Below, piece after piece: positions 43,261 through 51,022 of a DNA stretch of 64,000 nucleotides (position 1 is the first letter of the stretch; the number at the start of each line of letters is the position of its first letter). This DNA is from an uncultured Rhodospirillales bacterium (lineage in GTDB: Bacteria > Pseudomonadota > Alphaproteobacteria > Acetobacterales > Acetobacteraceae): positions 1-64,000 of the forward strand of contig CAIYSR010000073.1 in assembly GCA_903928895.1 (NCBI GenBank), in the 5' to 3' direction. The translations under genes were made by a program, and so were the position numbers. The notes below the pieces were generated by a model. The model was not told the origin of the DNA and made no database searches. It saw only the letters and a list, made by a program, of their open reading frames with translations.

Positions 43261-44079
43261 TCAGCAGCCCTTGCGGGTCAGCGTGAGGGCCTTCAGCCGA
43301 CCGCGCATCACGAAATCGCCGAAATCCATGGTCAGCTCATCAGCCACGCCGTTTTCCCAGTAGCGCATCGAGACCTCGTATTCCGGCTGCTGCGCGCCGT
43401 TGCCACGCTCGAAGAAGGCGACATGAACGCGCCCGCTGGCCAGCGGCGCGAGGTCCGGCCATTTCGAGGCGAGCGGGCCGTTCCATGAGGTGATGCTCAC
43501 TGTGCTGTCCTGGGCGCCATCGGGACCGGTGCCGTCGAACAGCGGCAGTTCCAGGAATTTCTTGCCCGCGATGGCAGCGGCGATGATGGCCTCGGTATGG
43601 GCCATGGGGAAAAGGGTCCCCTTGGGCAGCGCCTTGGTCTCCGCCTTGGGCTGGGTGTATCGCACCTCGCCGCCGCCCTGGGTCCCATTGGCATCGCCGT
43701 TGACCTCGGAGGTGACGGCGCCGTCGGTGCTCTGGCGCGAGCGGAAGCGCAGCGTCGCCCCGTCCTTGCTCTCGTAGGTGGTGTAGTCCGAAAGCATGTC
43801 GACATCCTGACCGTCGCGGTTGGTGACGGTCATGGCAAGCTGCTGGTGTGCGGTCCAACCCTCGCAGGCGTCACCGACATCGTAGGACATGGTGCCGGTG
43901 GCCCCGGTCACGTCCCCGCGGGCGGAGGCGAGGGTGAGCTCGTAGAGCGCGCGATGAGCCACCAAGTCGACCGCGCCGGCCGAGACAAGGGGGGTGCCGA
44001 CGAAGCCCGCGGCCAGGAAGCAACCGGCTGATAAACGGAGGGCAAGGAATAGGCGGGGCGACACGCCGCGGAAAAGCAT
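43261..44079 (-). CDS. eipB: EipB-like periplasmic envelope-integrity protein (DUF1849)
   Basis: This 272-residue protein has a signal peptide ending near residue 35. It matches EipB (DUF1849), an alphaproteobacterial beta-spiral protein needed for cell-envelope integrity in Brucella. Signature parts are LVAHRALYELTL at the mature N-terminus, GTMSYDVGDACEGWT, RFRSRQSTDGAVTSEV and DELTMDFGDFVMRG. Cysteine 72 and the terminal cysteine 272 are placed as in EipB, where they form a disulfide. Length and start agree with the family. Confidence 0.88.
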   Translation of the reverse strand: MLFRGVSPRLFLALRLSAGCFLAAGFVGTPLVSAGAVDLVAHRALYELTLASARGDVTGATGTMSYDVGDACEGWTAHQQLAMTVTNRDGQDVDMLSDYTTYESKDGATLRFRSRQSTDGAVTSEVNGDANGTQGGGEVRYTQPKAETKALPKGTLFPMAHTEAIIAAAIAGKKFLELPLFDGTGPDGAQDSTVSITSWNGPLASKWPDLAPLASGRVHVAFFERGNGAQQPEYEVSMRYWENGVADELTMDFGDFVMRGRLKALTLTRKGC

Positions 44080-44183
44080 GCGTCAAAGTCTCCTCAGAGC
44101 GAGATCGCATACATAGGAACTGTCCGGCCGCAACGCCAGCGTGGCGGCGCGGCCGGTTCTATCACGATGCATGACCCCTCGTT

Positions 44184-45833
44184 TCAGCCGGCTCCGATCG
44201 CAAGCTGCACCACCCGCAGCACCACCATTGCGCAGGCGACCAGAAGATAGAGCCACATAACTGCCATCCACACCCGCCGCGTGCCGCCAAGCTCGGCCGG
44301 CGCCAGCTGGTCCAACGGCGGCATGCGCCAGGCCGCCTTGCGCGCGCGCGACGGCCGCGGCGCAGCCGCGGCGGGACGGCGCAGCCCGCCCACGAGCTGC
44401 GCCAACACGCCGGCCAAGGTGACGATACCGCCGCCGCCTAGGATGACGAGCATCGCGGTTTCGGATAGCTCGGGGAACAGCACCGAGGCGGTGAGGATAA
44501 CGGAGAGCAGAACCAGGGTGCCGATCACCGCGGAGGTGAACACATTGAGCCACAGCCCGTTCACCCAGGGCCCCAGTACCGCGCGGTCGTTGCACAGCAG
44601 CAGCAGGAACACCGTGGCACTCGGCAGCAGTACGCCGGCCAGGGTTTGCACGCCCACGGTAATGAGGCCGAGCGGGGCGTCGGGGATCAGCACCAGGGCG
44701 GCAGCGGTGGCGATGATGCCGGCATAGATAAGATGGAACAGCTTGGCCTCGGCCGGCTTGCGGTGCAGCGAGTGCCGCACCGCGAGCATGTCGCCGACCG
44801 CATAGGCCGTCGACAACGAGACCGCCGCGGTGCCGATCATGCTGGCATCGAGCAGCGCGATGGAGAACAGCACCGAGGGCACCTGACCGACATATTTGGC
44901 AAGGCCAGCCGCGACGCCGCCGGCATCGCTGAACTGCCCGAACTCCGGCGTGCCGGCGAACGTGGCGGCGGCGAAGCCCATCATCGCCACCGCGCCGACG
45001 ATAACGACGACGATGCCGAGCCAGAGGTCGATCTTCTCGTAGGGGATGAAGCGCGGGGTGATGCGCTTGTCGATCACGTAGCTCTGCTGGAAGAACAACT
45101 GCCATGGCGCCACCGTGGTGCCGACGATGGCGATGATCAGCAGCATGATGTCGGACAGCTTGCCGTCCGGCATCTGCGGCACCAGCAGCCCGTGCGCCAC
45201 CTGTGCCAGCGGCGGATGGGCGGCGACAAGCACCGGGATCAGCAGCAGGCTGCCGAACACCAGCGCCATCGCGAAACGTTCGAAGCGGCGAAAATCACCG
45301 GTCGAGGCAGCGATGATGGTCAACACCGCGGCGACGCCGACGCCCCAGACCCGGGGAATGCCGAGCTGGTCGAGCGCCAGGCTGATGCCGATGAACTCGG
45401 TCACCACCGTCAGCCCGTTGAGGATTACCAGGTCGATCACGCTGAATGCGCCCCAGAAGCGGCCGAACCGCTCCAGGATCAGCCGCGCATGGCCCACCCC
45501 AGTCACCGCGCCGAGACGCAGCACCATCTCCTGGTTGACATAGAGCACGGGGACGAGAAGCAGCAGCGTCCACATCAGGCCGGTGCCGTAGTTCTGGCCG
45601 GCCTGGGTGTAGGTGGCGAAGGCGCCGGCGTCGTTGTCGCCGACCATGACGATGAGGCCGGGGCCGACGATAGCGAGCAGCGTGCGCAGCTTGTTGCGCC
45701 AGCCGCGACGGTTGCGCGCGTGGCCGGTGCCGCCCCGGCGGGCGACGGACCCGAAGGCGCCGTGGATGTCGCCGACATGGGCGGTGTCGAGCACGGCGGA
45801 CCGGATGGCAGTCTTGGGAGAGATGGCGTTCAT
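44184..45833 (-). CDS. NRAMP-family divalent-metal transporter, divergent (NRMT-like)
   Basis: This 549-residue membrane protein has 11-12 helices of the NRAMP/LeuT fold plus a 40-residue N-terminal and a long loop near residue 480. The TM1 metal site, normally DPGN, reads DAGA (in MVGDNDAGAFAT). The TM6 motif, normally ATVMPH, reads TTVAPWQLFFQQS. So the aspartate is kept but the methionine, asparagine and histidine are lost. This pattern is like the NRAMP-related magnesium transporters (NRMTs), which lack the methionine. The gene has a leader of over 400 bases with a manganese-riboswitch-like element and a leader ORF, so expression is metal-responsive. Confidence 0.88.
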   Translation of the reverse strand: MNAISPKTAIRSAVLDTAHVGDIHGAFGSVARRGGTGHARNRRGWRNKLRTLLAIVGPGLIVMVGDNDAGAFATYTQAGQNYGTGLMWTLLLLVPVLYVNQEMVLRLGAVTGVGHARLILERFGRFWGAFSVIDLVILNGLTVVTEFIGISLALDQLGIPRVWGVGVAAVLTIIAASTGDFRRFERFAMALVFGSLLLIPVLVAAHPPLAQVAHGLLVPQMPDGKLSDIMLLIIAIVGTTVAPWQLFFQQSYVIDKRITPRFIPYEKIDLWLGIVVVIVGAVAMMGFAAATFAGTPEFGQFSDAGGVAAGLAKYVGQVPSVLFSIALLDASMIGTAAVSLSTAYAVGDMLAVRHSLHRKPAEAKLFHLIYAGIIATAAALVLIPDAPLGLITVGVQTLAGVLLPSATVFLLLLCNDRAVLGPWVNGLWLNVFTSAVIGTLVLLSVILTASVLFPELSETAMLVILGGGGIVTLAGVLAQLVGGLRRPAAAAPRPSRARKAAWRMPPLDQLAPAELGGTRRVWMAVMWLYLLVACAMVVLRVVQLAIGAG

Positions 45834-45896
45834 CGTCTGATATCCTGCTGGTAACTCACGATTCCTGGCGTGAACGGCGCGCGCGGGTGCGCCGGA

Positions 45897-45995
45897 TCAG
45901 CTAGATCGCGGGCCGGCAGGGTCGAACGGCACGGGGCGATGCCGCAAAATGATGCGGCATCGCCGAGCAGTATAAATCGTATGACAGGCAGCCAT
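45897..45995 (-). CDS. Putative 32-residue leader peptide upstream of NRAMP-like gene
   Basis: A complete short ORF starts at ATG 45995 and stops at TGA 45897-45899. GAGGAGG lies seven bases upstream, a better ribosome-binding site than most genes here. The peptide reads MAACHTIYTARRCRIILRHR, then PVPFDPAGPRSS. It has two cysteines, several arginines and a proline-rich end like the MgtL leader, whose stalled translation regulates a magnesium transporter. A perfect 12-bp hairpin lies inside it. It ends 63 bases before the NRAMP-like start. It is too short to be sure it is translated. Confidence 0.55.
   Translation of the reverse strand: MAACHTIYTARRCRIILRHRPVPFDPAGPRSS
45935..45964 (-). promoter_or_regulatory. 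Perfect 12-bp hairpin within the leader ORF
   Basis: On the minus strand GGCGATGCCGCA (45964-45953) and TGCGGCATCGCC (45946-45935) pair completely around a 6-base loop. It lies in the middle of the 32-codon leader ORF, so ribosome position would decide whether it folds. There is no T-run after it, so it is more likely an attenuator or anti-anti-structure element than a stand-alone terminator. Confidence 0.7.
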
Positions 45996-46048
45996 CGGCG
46001 CCTCCTCGAACTCGAACCTGTTTGGTAAGGCCCGGGAGGCGCGTGGCG

Positions 46049-46080
46049 GTCCTGGGGGCTAGTGCAGTCCCCCCAGGGCC
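46049..46080 (-). promoter_or_regulatory. GC hairpin between riboswitch and leader ORF
   Basis: On the minus strand GGCCCTGGGGG (46080-46070) and CCCCCAGGACC (46058-46049) form a stem of about 10 bp (one G-U) around an 11-base loop. It lies between the riboswitch-like aptamer and the leader ORF and may be part of the expression platform. It has no downstream T-run. Confidence 0.55.
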
Positions 46081-46187
46081 GGCTGCGGATCCCGGGCAAC
46101 GGAGCAGCCCGGTCGGGGTGTCATGGTCGGCGCAATGCGCGGACGATGGCTCTCCGTGGGCTGGTTGCTAGATCGCGGTTCCATGAT

Positions 46188-46297
46188 GTCCCTGAAGGTG
46201 GTTGCGGGGGCGCCGGAGCGGCAACGTCGCGTCGCCGGGGCAGCGTCGGTTCACCGAACAGTGATGAGCCTTGCTCGCAGTTACTCCCCTCTTCCGG
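46188..46297 (-). ncRNA. Candidate yybP-ykoY (Mn2+) riboswitch aptamer
   Basis: The minus strand begins GAAGAGGGGAGTAAC, which contains the conserved yybP-ykoY opening GGGGAGUA(G/A)C. It continues with CTCATCAC, TGTTCGGTGAACCGAC and CCCCGGCGAC, comparable to the conserved CAUCA and CCGGC elements. It ends GCAACCACCTTC, comparable to the 3' GCAAGACCUU. GAAG (46294-46291) pairs with CTTC (46197-46194) and GG with CC to close P1. In known cases this RNA binds Mn2+ and switches on manganese-homeostasis genes. Here it precedes an NRAMP-like gene. Its 5' strand overlaps the end of trmO, whose TAA lies in GGGGAGTAAC. Confidence 0.7.
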
Positions 46298-46763
46298 CCC
46301 GATCAAGTCCTGTTGCGTGGGGGCTCAACCACCCCATGGTTGCCGCCGGTTCGCAGTCGGTACTGCGGAGATAGGGCTTGATGTCGAGCAGCGGGGTGCC
46401 GTCGAGGCAGTCCAGAAAGCGCACGCGCAGCACACCAGGGGCGGCAAACCCGTCGAAGGCGACGACGGACAGGCCGATCGGGTTGGGCCGCCGCGGCCCG
46501 CGGGTGGCGAACAGGCCTGCCGGTTCGCTGGCGAAGGGAGGGGTGAACCGCATCTCCGGCCGCGCAGCGGGGCCAAGCCAGTAGAGCAGGATCAGATGGC
46601 TGAAACCGTCCAGCCGGAGCAGCCCGTCGTGGAACTCGGGCTCGATCTGTGCCAGGCAGATTGGCGCCGGGTCAGGCTGGCGGCCGTTGCGCGGACATTC
46701 GCGCACGCTGCTCCATGGGGTCGAGAGGCGGCCGATCGGGCGCAGGCTCATGGGATCGGACAT
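46281..46763 (-). CDS. trmO: TrmO-type tRNA (t6A37) methyltransferase
   Basis: This 160-residue protein matches the TrmO/YaeB (UPF0066) family that methylates t6A37 in tRNA-Thr: LRPIGRLSTPWSSVRECPRNG, HDGLLRLDGFSHLILLYWL (in parts), TRGPRRPNPIGLSVVAF and LDIKPYLRSTD. It has only the catalytic beta-barrel domain, without the C-terminal domain of the E. coli protein (235 residues). The ATG at 46763 follows AAGGAG. Its last codons and TAA stop lie within the conserved 5' part of the riboswitch candidate for the next gene. Confidence 0.88.
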   Translation of the reverse strand: MSDPMSLRPIGRLSTPWSSVRECPRNGRQPDPAPICLAQIEPEFHDGLLRLDGFSHLILLYWLGPAARPEMRFTPPFASEPAGLFATRGPRRPNPIGLSVVAFDGFAAPGVLRVRFLDCLDGTPLLDIKPYLRSTDCEPAATMGWLSPHATGLDRAGRGE

Positions 46764-46875
46764 CTGCGGGCTCCTTGCTGCACGGTCGAGTGTGGCCCAT
46801 CCCGCCCGCCTTGACACCTGGCGCGGGCGGACAGCACGGTTGGGGCAAGCCCATTGGGGCATCAGGGAGCACGTC

Positions 46876-48042
46876 GTGTCCGCACCGACCACCGCTAAAC
46901 GCAAGCCGCCGCTCGACGGCATCCGCGTGATCGACCTCACCCAGGTCTATAACGGCCCCTATGCGACCTACATGATGGCCCGCAACGGCGCCGAGGTGAT
47001 CAAGATCGAACCGCCCGGCGGCGAGCATCTGCGCAAGCGGGCCGGCGGCTCGGCGCTGCCCTTTGCCATGCTCAACGGCAACAAGCGCAGCATGGAACTC
47101 GACCTCAAAACCCCCGAGGCGATCGAGGCCGTCCTGAAGCTGGCCGACAGCGCCGATGTCATCGTCGAGAACTTCACCCCCGGCGTGATGGCCCGGCTCG
47201 GCCTCGGCTACGAGGTGTTACAGGCGCGCAATCCGCGGCTGATCTATGCCTGCTCCTCCGGCTACGGCATCGACGGCCCCTACCGGGACTATCCGGCGAT
47301 GGACCTGTCGATCCAGGCGATGAGCGGGATCATGGGCGTGACTGGCTTCCCCGACGGCCCGCCGGTGAAATCGGGCTCGACCGCATGCGACTTCATCGCC
47401 GGCACCCATGTCTATGCCGGCGTGATGACGGCGTTGTTCGAGCGCGAGCGCTCCGGCCTCGGCCAGATGGTGGAGATCGCCATGCTGGAGGCGGCCTACT
47501 TCACCCTCACCTCCAATATCGGCGCCCTGTTCAGCGAAGGCGGCGGCCCGCCGGGGGGGCGGACCGGCAACCGCCACGGCGGGATGTCGATTTGTCCCTA
47601 CAACGTCTATCCCGCGGCCGACGGGTTCATCGCAATCCTGTGCAGCAACGACAAGCACTTCGTCTCCCTGATGAAGGCACTCGAGATGCCGGAGCTCGGC
47701 AATGATCCGCGTTATGCGCTCAACAAGAACCGGGTGGCGGCGATGGACAGCATCGATGCCCAGATCGCGGCGCGGACGGCGCAGTTCAGCAAGGCGGACC
47801 TGTTCGCGCGGATCATGCGCCACCACGTGCCCTCGGCCCCGGTGCGCGGGTTGCAGGAGGTGATCGACGATCCGCATTTACATGCGCGCGGGGCGCTGCG
47901 CTGGTTCGACCATCCCCAGCACGGTCGTCTGGTGCTGGCGGAGAGCCCGCTGCGGCTGCATGGCAATGAGCGGCCGGACTATACGCCGAGCGTGCCGATC
48001 GGGACCGACACGCAGGCGATCCTGGATAGTCTGATGGGATAG
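46876..48042 (+). CDS. CaiB/BaiF-family (family III) CoA transferase
   Basis: This 388-residue enzyme moves CoA between carboxylates. The N-terminal GIRVIDLTQVYNGPYATYMM and NGAEVIKIEPPGGEHLR bind the nucleotide. YPAMDLSIQAMSGIMGVTG carries the catalytic aspartate that forms the aspartyl-CoA intermediate. SDKHFVSL-like and VPSAPVRGLQEV segments follow. The GTG start follows GGGAG. The substrate cannot be named; neighbours (amidase, aminotransferase, amidohydrolase) suggest a small catabolic cluster. It is divergent from trmO. Confidence 0.88.
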   Translation: MSAPTTAKRKPPLDGIRVIDLTQVYNGPYATYMMARNGAEVIKIEPPGGEHLRKRAGGSALPFAMLNGNKRSMELDLKTPEAIEAVLKLADSADVIVENFTPGVMARLGLGYEVLQARNPRLIYACSSGYGIDGPYRDYPAMDLSIQAMSGIMGVTGFPDGPPVKSGSTACDFIAGTHVYAGVMTALFERERSGLGQMVEIAMLEAAYFTLTSNIGALFSEGGGPPGGRTGNRHGGMSICPYNVYPAADGFIAILCSNDKHFVSLMKALEMPELGNDPRYALNKNRVAAMDSIDAQIAARTAQFSKADLFARIMRHHVPSAPVRGLQEVIDDPHLHARGALRWFDHPQHGRLVLAESPLRLHGNERPDYTPSVPIGTDTQAILDSLMG

Positions 48043-48082
48043 TCGAGATGCTGGGCCGTAAACTCGCGGCCCGCCCGCACGG

Positions 48083-49492
48083 TTACAGCGCCGGCCGCTT
48101 GTGCGCCCAGGGCAGCGCCCGCTCGAAGGCGCGCGAGGCCTGGAACACGCCGAGATCGTCGAACCGCTTGCCCACGATCTGCATCCCCACCGGCAGCCCG
48201 GCTTCGGTGAAACCGCAGGGCACAGTGGCGGCTGGGTTGCCGGACATGTTGAACGGATAGGAGAACTCCGCCCACTGCAACCAGTCCCACGGATGCTGCG
48301 GCCAGTGCGCCGGGATAATCCGCTCGGCCGGGAAGGCGGCGACCGAGACGGTGGGGGTGATGAGGAAGTCCCAGTTCTCGAACCAGTGATGGATCTGGGC
48401 GATATAGTCATACTTGCGCGCCCGCATCGCCTGGTAGGTCGGCATCGTAACCACCGCGCCCTCCTTGATGCAGGCCACGAGATGCGGGTCCATCTGGTTT
48501 TCCCACTGCGGCAGATGGACCGACAGGCGCGACATATGGGCCGCCCAGAACTCGCGGGCCAGCGCCGGGCCGAGCGTGCCCCAGGGTGGCGTCACGTCAA
48601 TCAGTTCGACGCCCGCGTCCCTTGCCCAATCCTCCGCCCCTTTGCGCACCAGGGCCGCTACGTCGGGATCGACGCGGGCATGGCCGAGATCCATGCTGAA
48701 CGCCGCCCGCTTGCCGCGCACGCCGTCATCGAGGCGGCCGAGATAATCGGCGGGGCCGGCCTCCATCGTGGTGTGATCGAGCGGATGGGGGCCGGACATG
48801 ACCGACATCATCAGCGCCGAATCGGCCACCGTGCGCGTCATCGGCCCGATATGGCTGGTGTAGTCGCCGGCGCCCACGGGATGGTAGGGAACCCGTCCGT
48901 AGGTCGGCTTGAGGCCGAAGATCCCGCAGAAATGTGACGGCATCCGCACCGAGCCTGCGCCGTCGCTGCCCTGGTGCAGCGCGCCATAGCCCGCCGCCGC
49001 CGCCGCCCCGGCCCCGGCCGAGGAGGCCCCGGCGTTGTAGCCGTGCTTCCACGGATTGTGCGTGATCCCGGTCAGCGGACAGTTCGAAATCCCGGACCAG
49101 CCGAATTCCGAGGTCGTCGTCTTGCCGAGGTTGATCGCCCCCGCGTTTTGCAGGCGCTCCACCATCGGCGAGTCCTCGGCAACGCGATGGCCCGCCTGCG
49201 TCCTGCTGCCCGACTGCACCGGCATATCCTTGGTCCAGGATAGGTCCTTGATCGTCACGGTCAGGCCATGCAGGGGCCCCAGGGTGCGGCCGGACATCAA
49301 CTCGGCCTCGGCCTTGCGGGCCAGGTCCATGGCGCGATCGGCGGCCAGATACGCGAAGGCGTTGACCTTCGGCTCCAGCCGCTCGATCCGCTTCAGCACG
49401 GTGCCCACCACCTCGACCGGCGAGATCTTCTTCTGCCGGATCATCGGCGCAAGTTCGGTGGCCGGCAGAAAGCCGAGGTCCTCGTCGGTCAT
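48083..49492 (-). CDS. Amidase (amidase-signature family)
   Basis: This 469-residue amidase-signature enzyme has the catalytic lysine in LTVTIKDLSWTKD (about residue 83), the serine-rich core NAGASSAGAGAAAAAGYG (normally GGSSGGS; here GASSAGAG) and GSDGAGSVRMPSHFCG around the nucleophile serine. The C-terminus has DFLITPTVSVAAFP and GLPVGMQIVGKRF. Replacement of glycines in the core by alanines is unusual but seen in related enzymes. It lies just downstream of the aminotransferase gene in the same direction, a likely operon. Confidence 0.88.
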   Translation of the reverse strand: MTDEDLGFLPATELAPMIRQKKISPVEVVGTVLKRIERLEPKVNAFAYLAADRAMDLARKAEAELMSGRTLGPLHGLTVTIKDLSWTKDMPVQSGSRTQAGHRVAEDSPMVERLQNAGAINLGKTTTSEFGWSGISNCPLTGITHNPWKHGYNAGASSAGAGAAAAAGYGALHQGSDGAGSVRMPSHFCGIFGLKPTYGRVPYHPVGAGDYTSHIGPMTRTVADSALMMSVMSGPHPLDHTTMEAGPADYLGRLDDGVRGKRAAFSMDLGHARVDPDVAALVRKGAEDWARDAGVELIDVTPPWGTLGPALAREFWAAHMSRLSVHLPQWENQMDPHLVACIKEGAVVTMPTYQAMRARKYDYIAQIHHWFENWDFLITPTVSVAAFPAERIIPAHWPQHPWDWLQWAEFSYPFNMSGNPAATVPCGFTEAGLPVGMQIVGKRFDDLGVFQASRAFERALPWAHKRPAL

Positions 49493-49503
49493 GGTCGTGT
49501 TCC

Positions 49504-50901
49504 TCAGGCCGGGAGTTCGTTCTCGGCGCGCAGCATGTGGAGCGATTCCTTGAAGGCGGCCACGGTGGCGTCGATGTCCGCCGTGGTGTGGGTGCAGGAG
49601 GTGAATCCGCCCAGCCGCGGGTTGAGGTCGACTCCGTTGACCAGCATCGCCAGGCGCATGCGGTTGATGGTGTGCTGCGGCGGGGATTTCAGTTCTTCAA
49701 AGCTGGCGGCGAAGGGGTCGAACTGGCGCGGGTCGATGGCGCGGTTCTGCGGGTTGAGGAAAAGGTGGAAGCCCGAGGTGGTGCCGTAGGCCGCCCACGG
49801 CACGCGCTCGGCGGCTAAGAGTTCGTTGAGCTTGGCCCGCAGGTCACCGCAGACCGCGTCGGCGGTTTCGTTGACCGGGGTTTCCGCGATGATGGTCAGC
49901 GCCGCGATGCCGGCGGCGGCCGAGATCGGGTTGGCGTTGAAGGTGCCGGGGTGACCGATCTTCTCGCGGCCGAGGGCGGCGGAGACCTTGAAGTCGAGCA
50001 GGTCGAGGATGTCCTTGCGCCCGGTGATGGCCGCGCCCGGCATGCCGCCAGCAACGATCTTGGCAAAGGAGGAGAGGTCGGGGGTTATGCCATAATGCAT
50101 CTGGGCGCCGCCCTTTGAGGTGCGGAAGCCGGTGACGACCTCGTCGAACATCAGGATCACGCCGTGCTTCGTGGTGAGCTCGCGCAGGGCGTGGACGAAT
50201 TCGTCGGTCAATGGCAGCTGGCCGAACGAGGAGCCGGTCGGCTCGAGGATCACCACCGCGATGTCCTTGTTGGTCTCCAGCGCGGCGGTGACGCCGGCGG
50301 TGTCGTTTGGCATGCACAGCACCGTCTTGTCGGCGATGCCCTGGATCACGCCCGGGGTGGGGGTGCCGTCGAAGTGGTTGGAATAGCCGGCAGCCATATG
50401 GTCGTGCCAGCCGTGGAAATGGCCCTTCAGGCGCAGGATGGTGCCTTTGCCGGTGAAGGCGCGGGCGAGTCGTACGCCCATCAGCGTCGCCTCGGTGCCG
50501 GACGAGGTGAAGCGCACGCGCTCGGCCGACGGGATCAGGCGCTGGATCGCCTTGGCCCAGCCGATCTCGCGCGGGTGGGAGGCACCGAACTGCGAACCGT
50601 CGGAGGCCGCCGCGGCGATGGCAGCGGCGACCTTGGGGTGGCCATGGCCAAGGATGAGGGCGCCGTGGCCGCCGAAATAGTCGATGTACTTGTTGCCGTC
50701 GACATCCCACTTGTGCGGGCCCTGGGCGCGGGCGATGTAGACGCCGTAGGGGTCGACGTGGCGCGCGTCATGGGCGATGCCGGACGGCATCAGGTCCTGT
50801 GCCTGGGCCGAGAGGTCAGCCGAGCCGGGCGTCTTCTGGCGGTAGGCGGTGACGATCCGGGAGTTGATCCGCGGGTCTTCGAGCACTGTTGCGCTGGACA
50901 T
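49504..50901 (-). CDS. Class III PLP aminotransferase (glutamate-1-semialdehyde aminomutase-like)
   Basis: This 465-residue fold type I enzyme resembles HemL-like aminotransferases: YGVYIARAQGPHKWDVDGN, DYFGGHGALILGHGHPKV, TSSGTEATLMGVRLARA (cofactor phosphate loop), HFHGWHDHMAAGY, ILMFDEVVTGFRTSKGG with the PLP-ring aspartate, and SSFAKIVAGGMPGAA with the Schiff-base lysine. The true hemL is usually shorter (about 430). With the amidase and amidohydrolase next to it, a catabolic omega-transaminase is equally plausible. The ATG follows AGGAGG. It is divergent from the amidohydrolase gene. Confidence 0.88.
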   Translation of the reverse strand: MSSATVLEDPRINSRIVTAYRQKTPGSADLSAQAQDLMPSGIAHDARHVDPYGVYIARAQGPHKWDVDGNKYIDYFGGHGALILGHGHPKVAAAIAAAASDGSQFGASHPREIGWAKAIQRLIPSAERVRFTSSGTEATLMGVRLARAFTGKGTILRLKGHFHGWHDHMAAGYSNHFDGTPTPGVIQGIADKTVLCMPNDTAGVTAALETNKDIAVVILEPTGSSFGQLPLTDEFVHALRELTTKHGVILMFDEVVTGFRTSKGGAQMHYGITPDLSSFAKIVAGGMPGAAITGRKDILDLLDFKVSAALGREKIGHPGTFNANPISAAAGIAALTIIAETPVNETADAVCGDLRAKLNELLAAERVPWAAYGTTSGFHLFLNPQNRAIDPRQFDPFAASFEELKSPPQHTINRMRLAMLVNGVDLNPRLGGFTSCTHTTADIDATVAAFKESLHMLRAENELPA

Positions 50902-51022
50902 CGATGCCTCCTGAGCGTGATGACGCAGCATGCGACGGTTTGACGGGCTTGGGGAGGGGTTGCGCAAATCTTTTGCCGGCCCGACCATCGTCCTTCGATC
51001 GGGAGCGGGGCAGGGGGTTGGC

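Noticed and set aside
45834-46280. M-box (Mg2+) riboswitch
   Set aside because: The conserved M-box core segments are not present, whereas several yybP-ykoY elements are.
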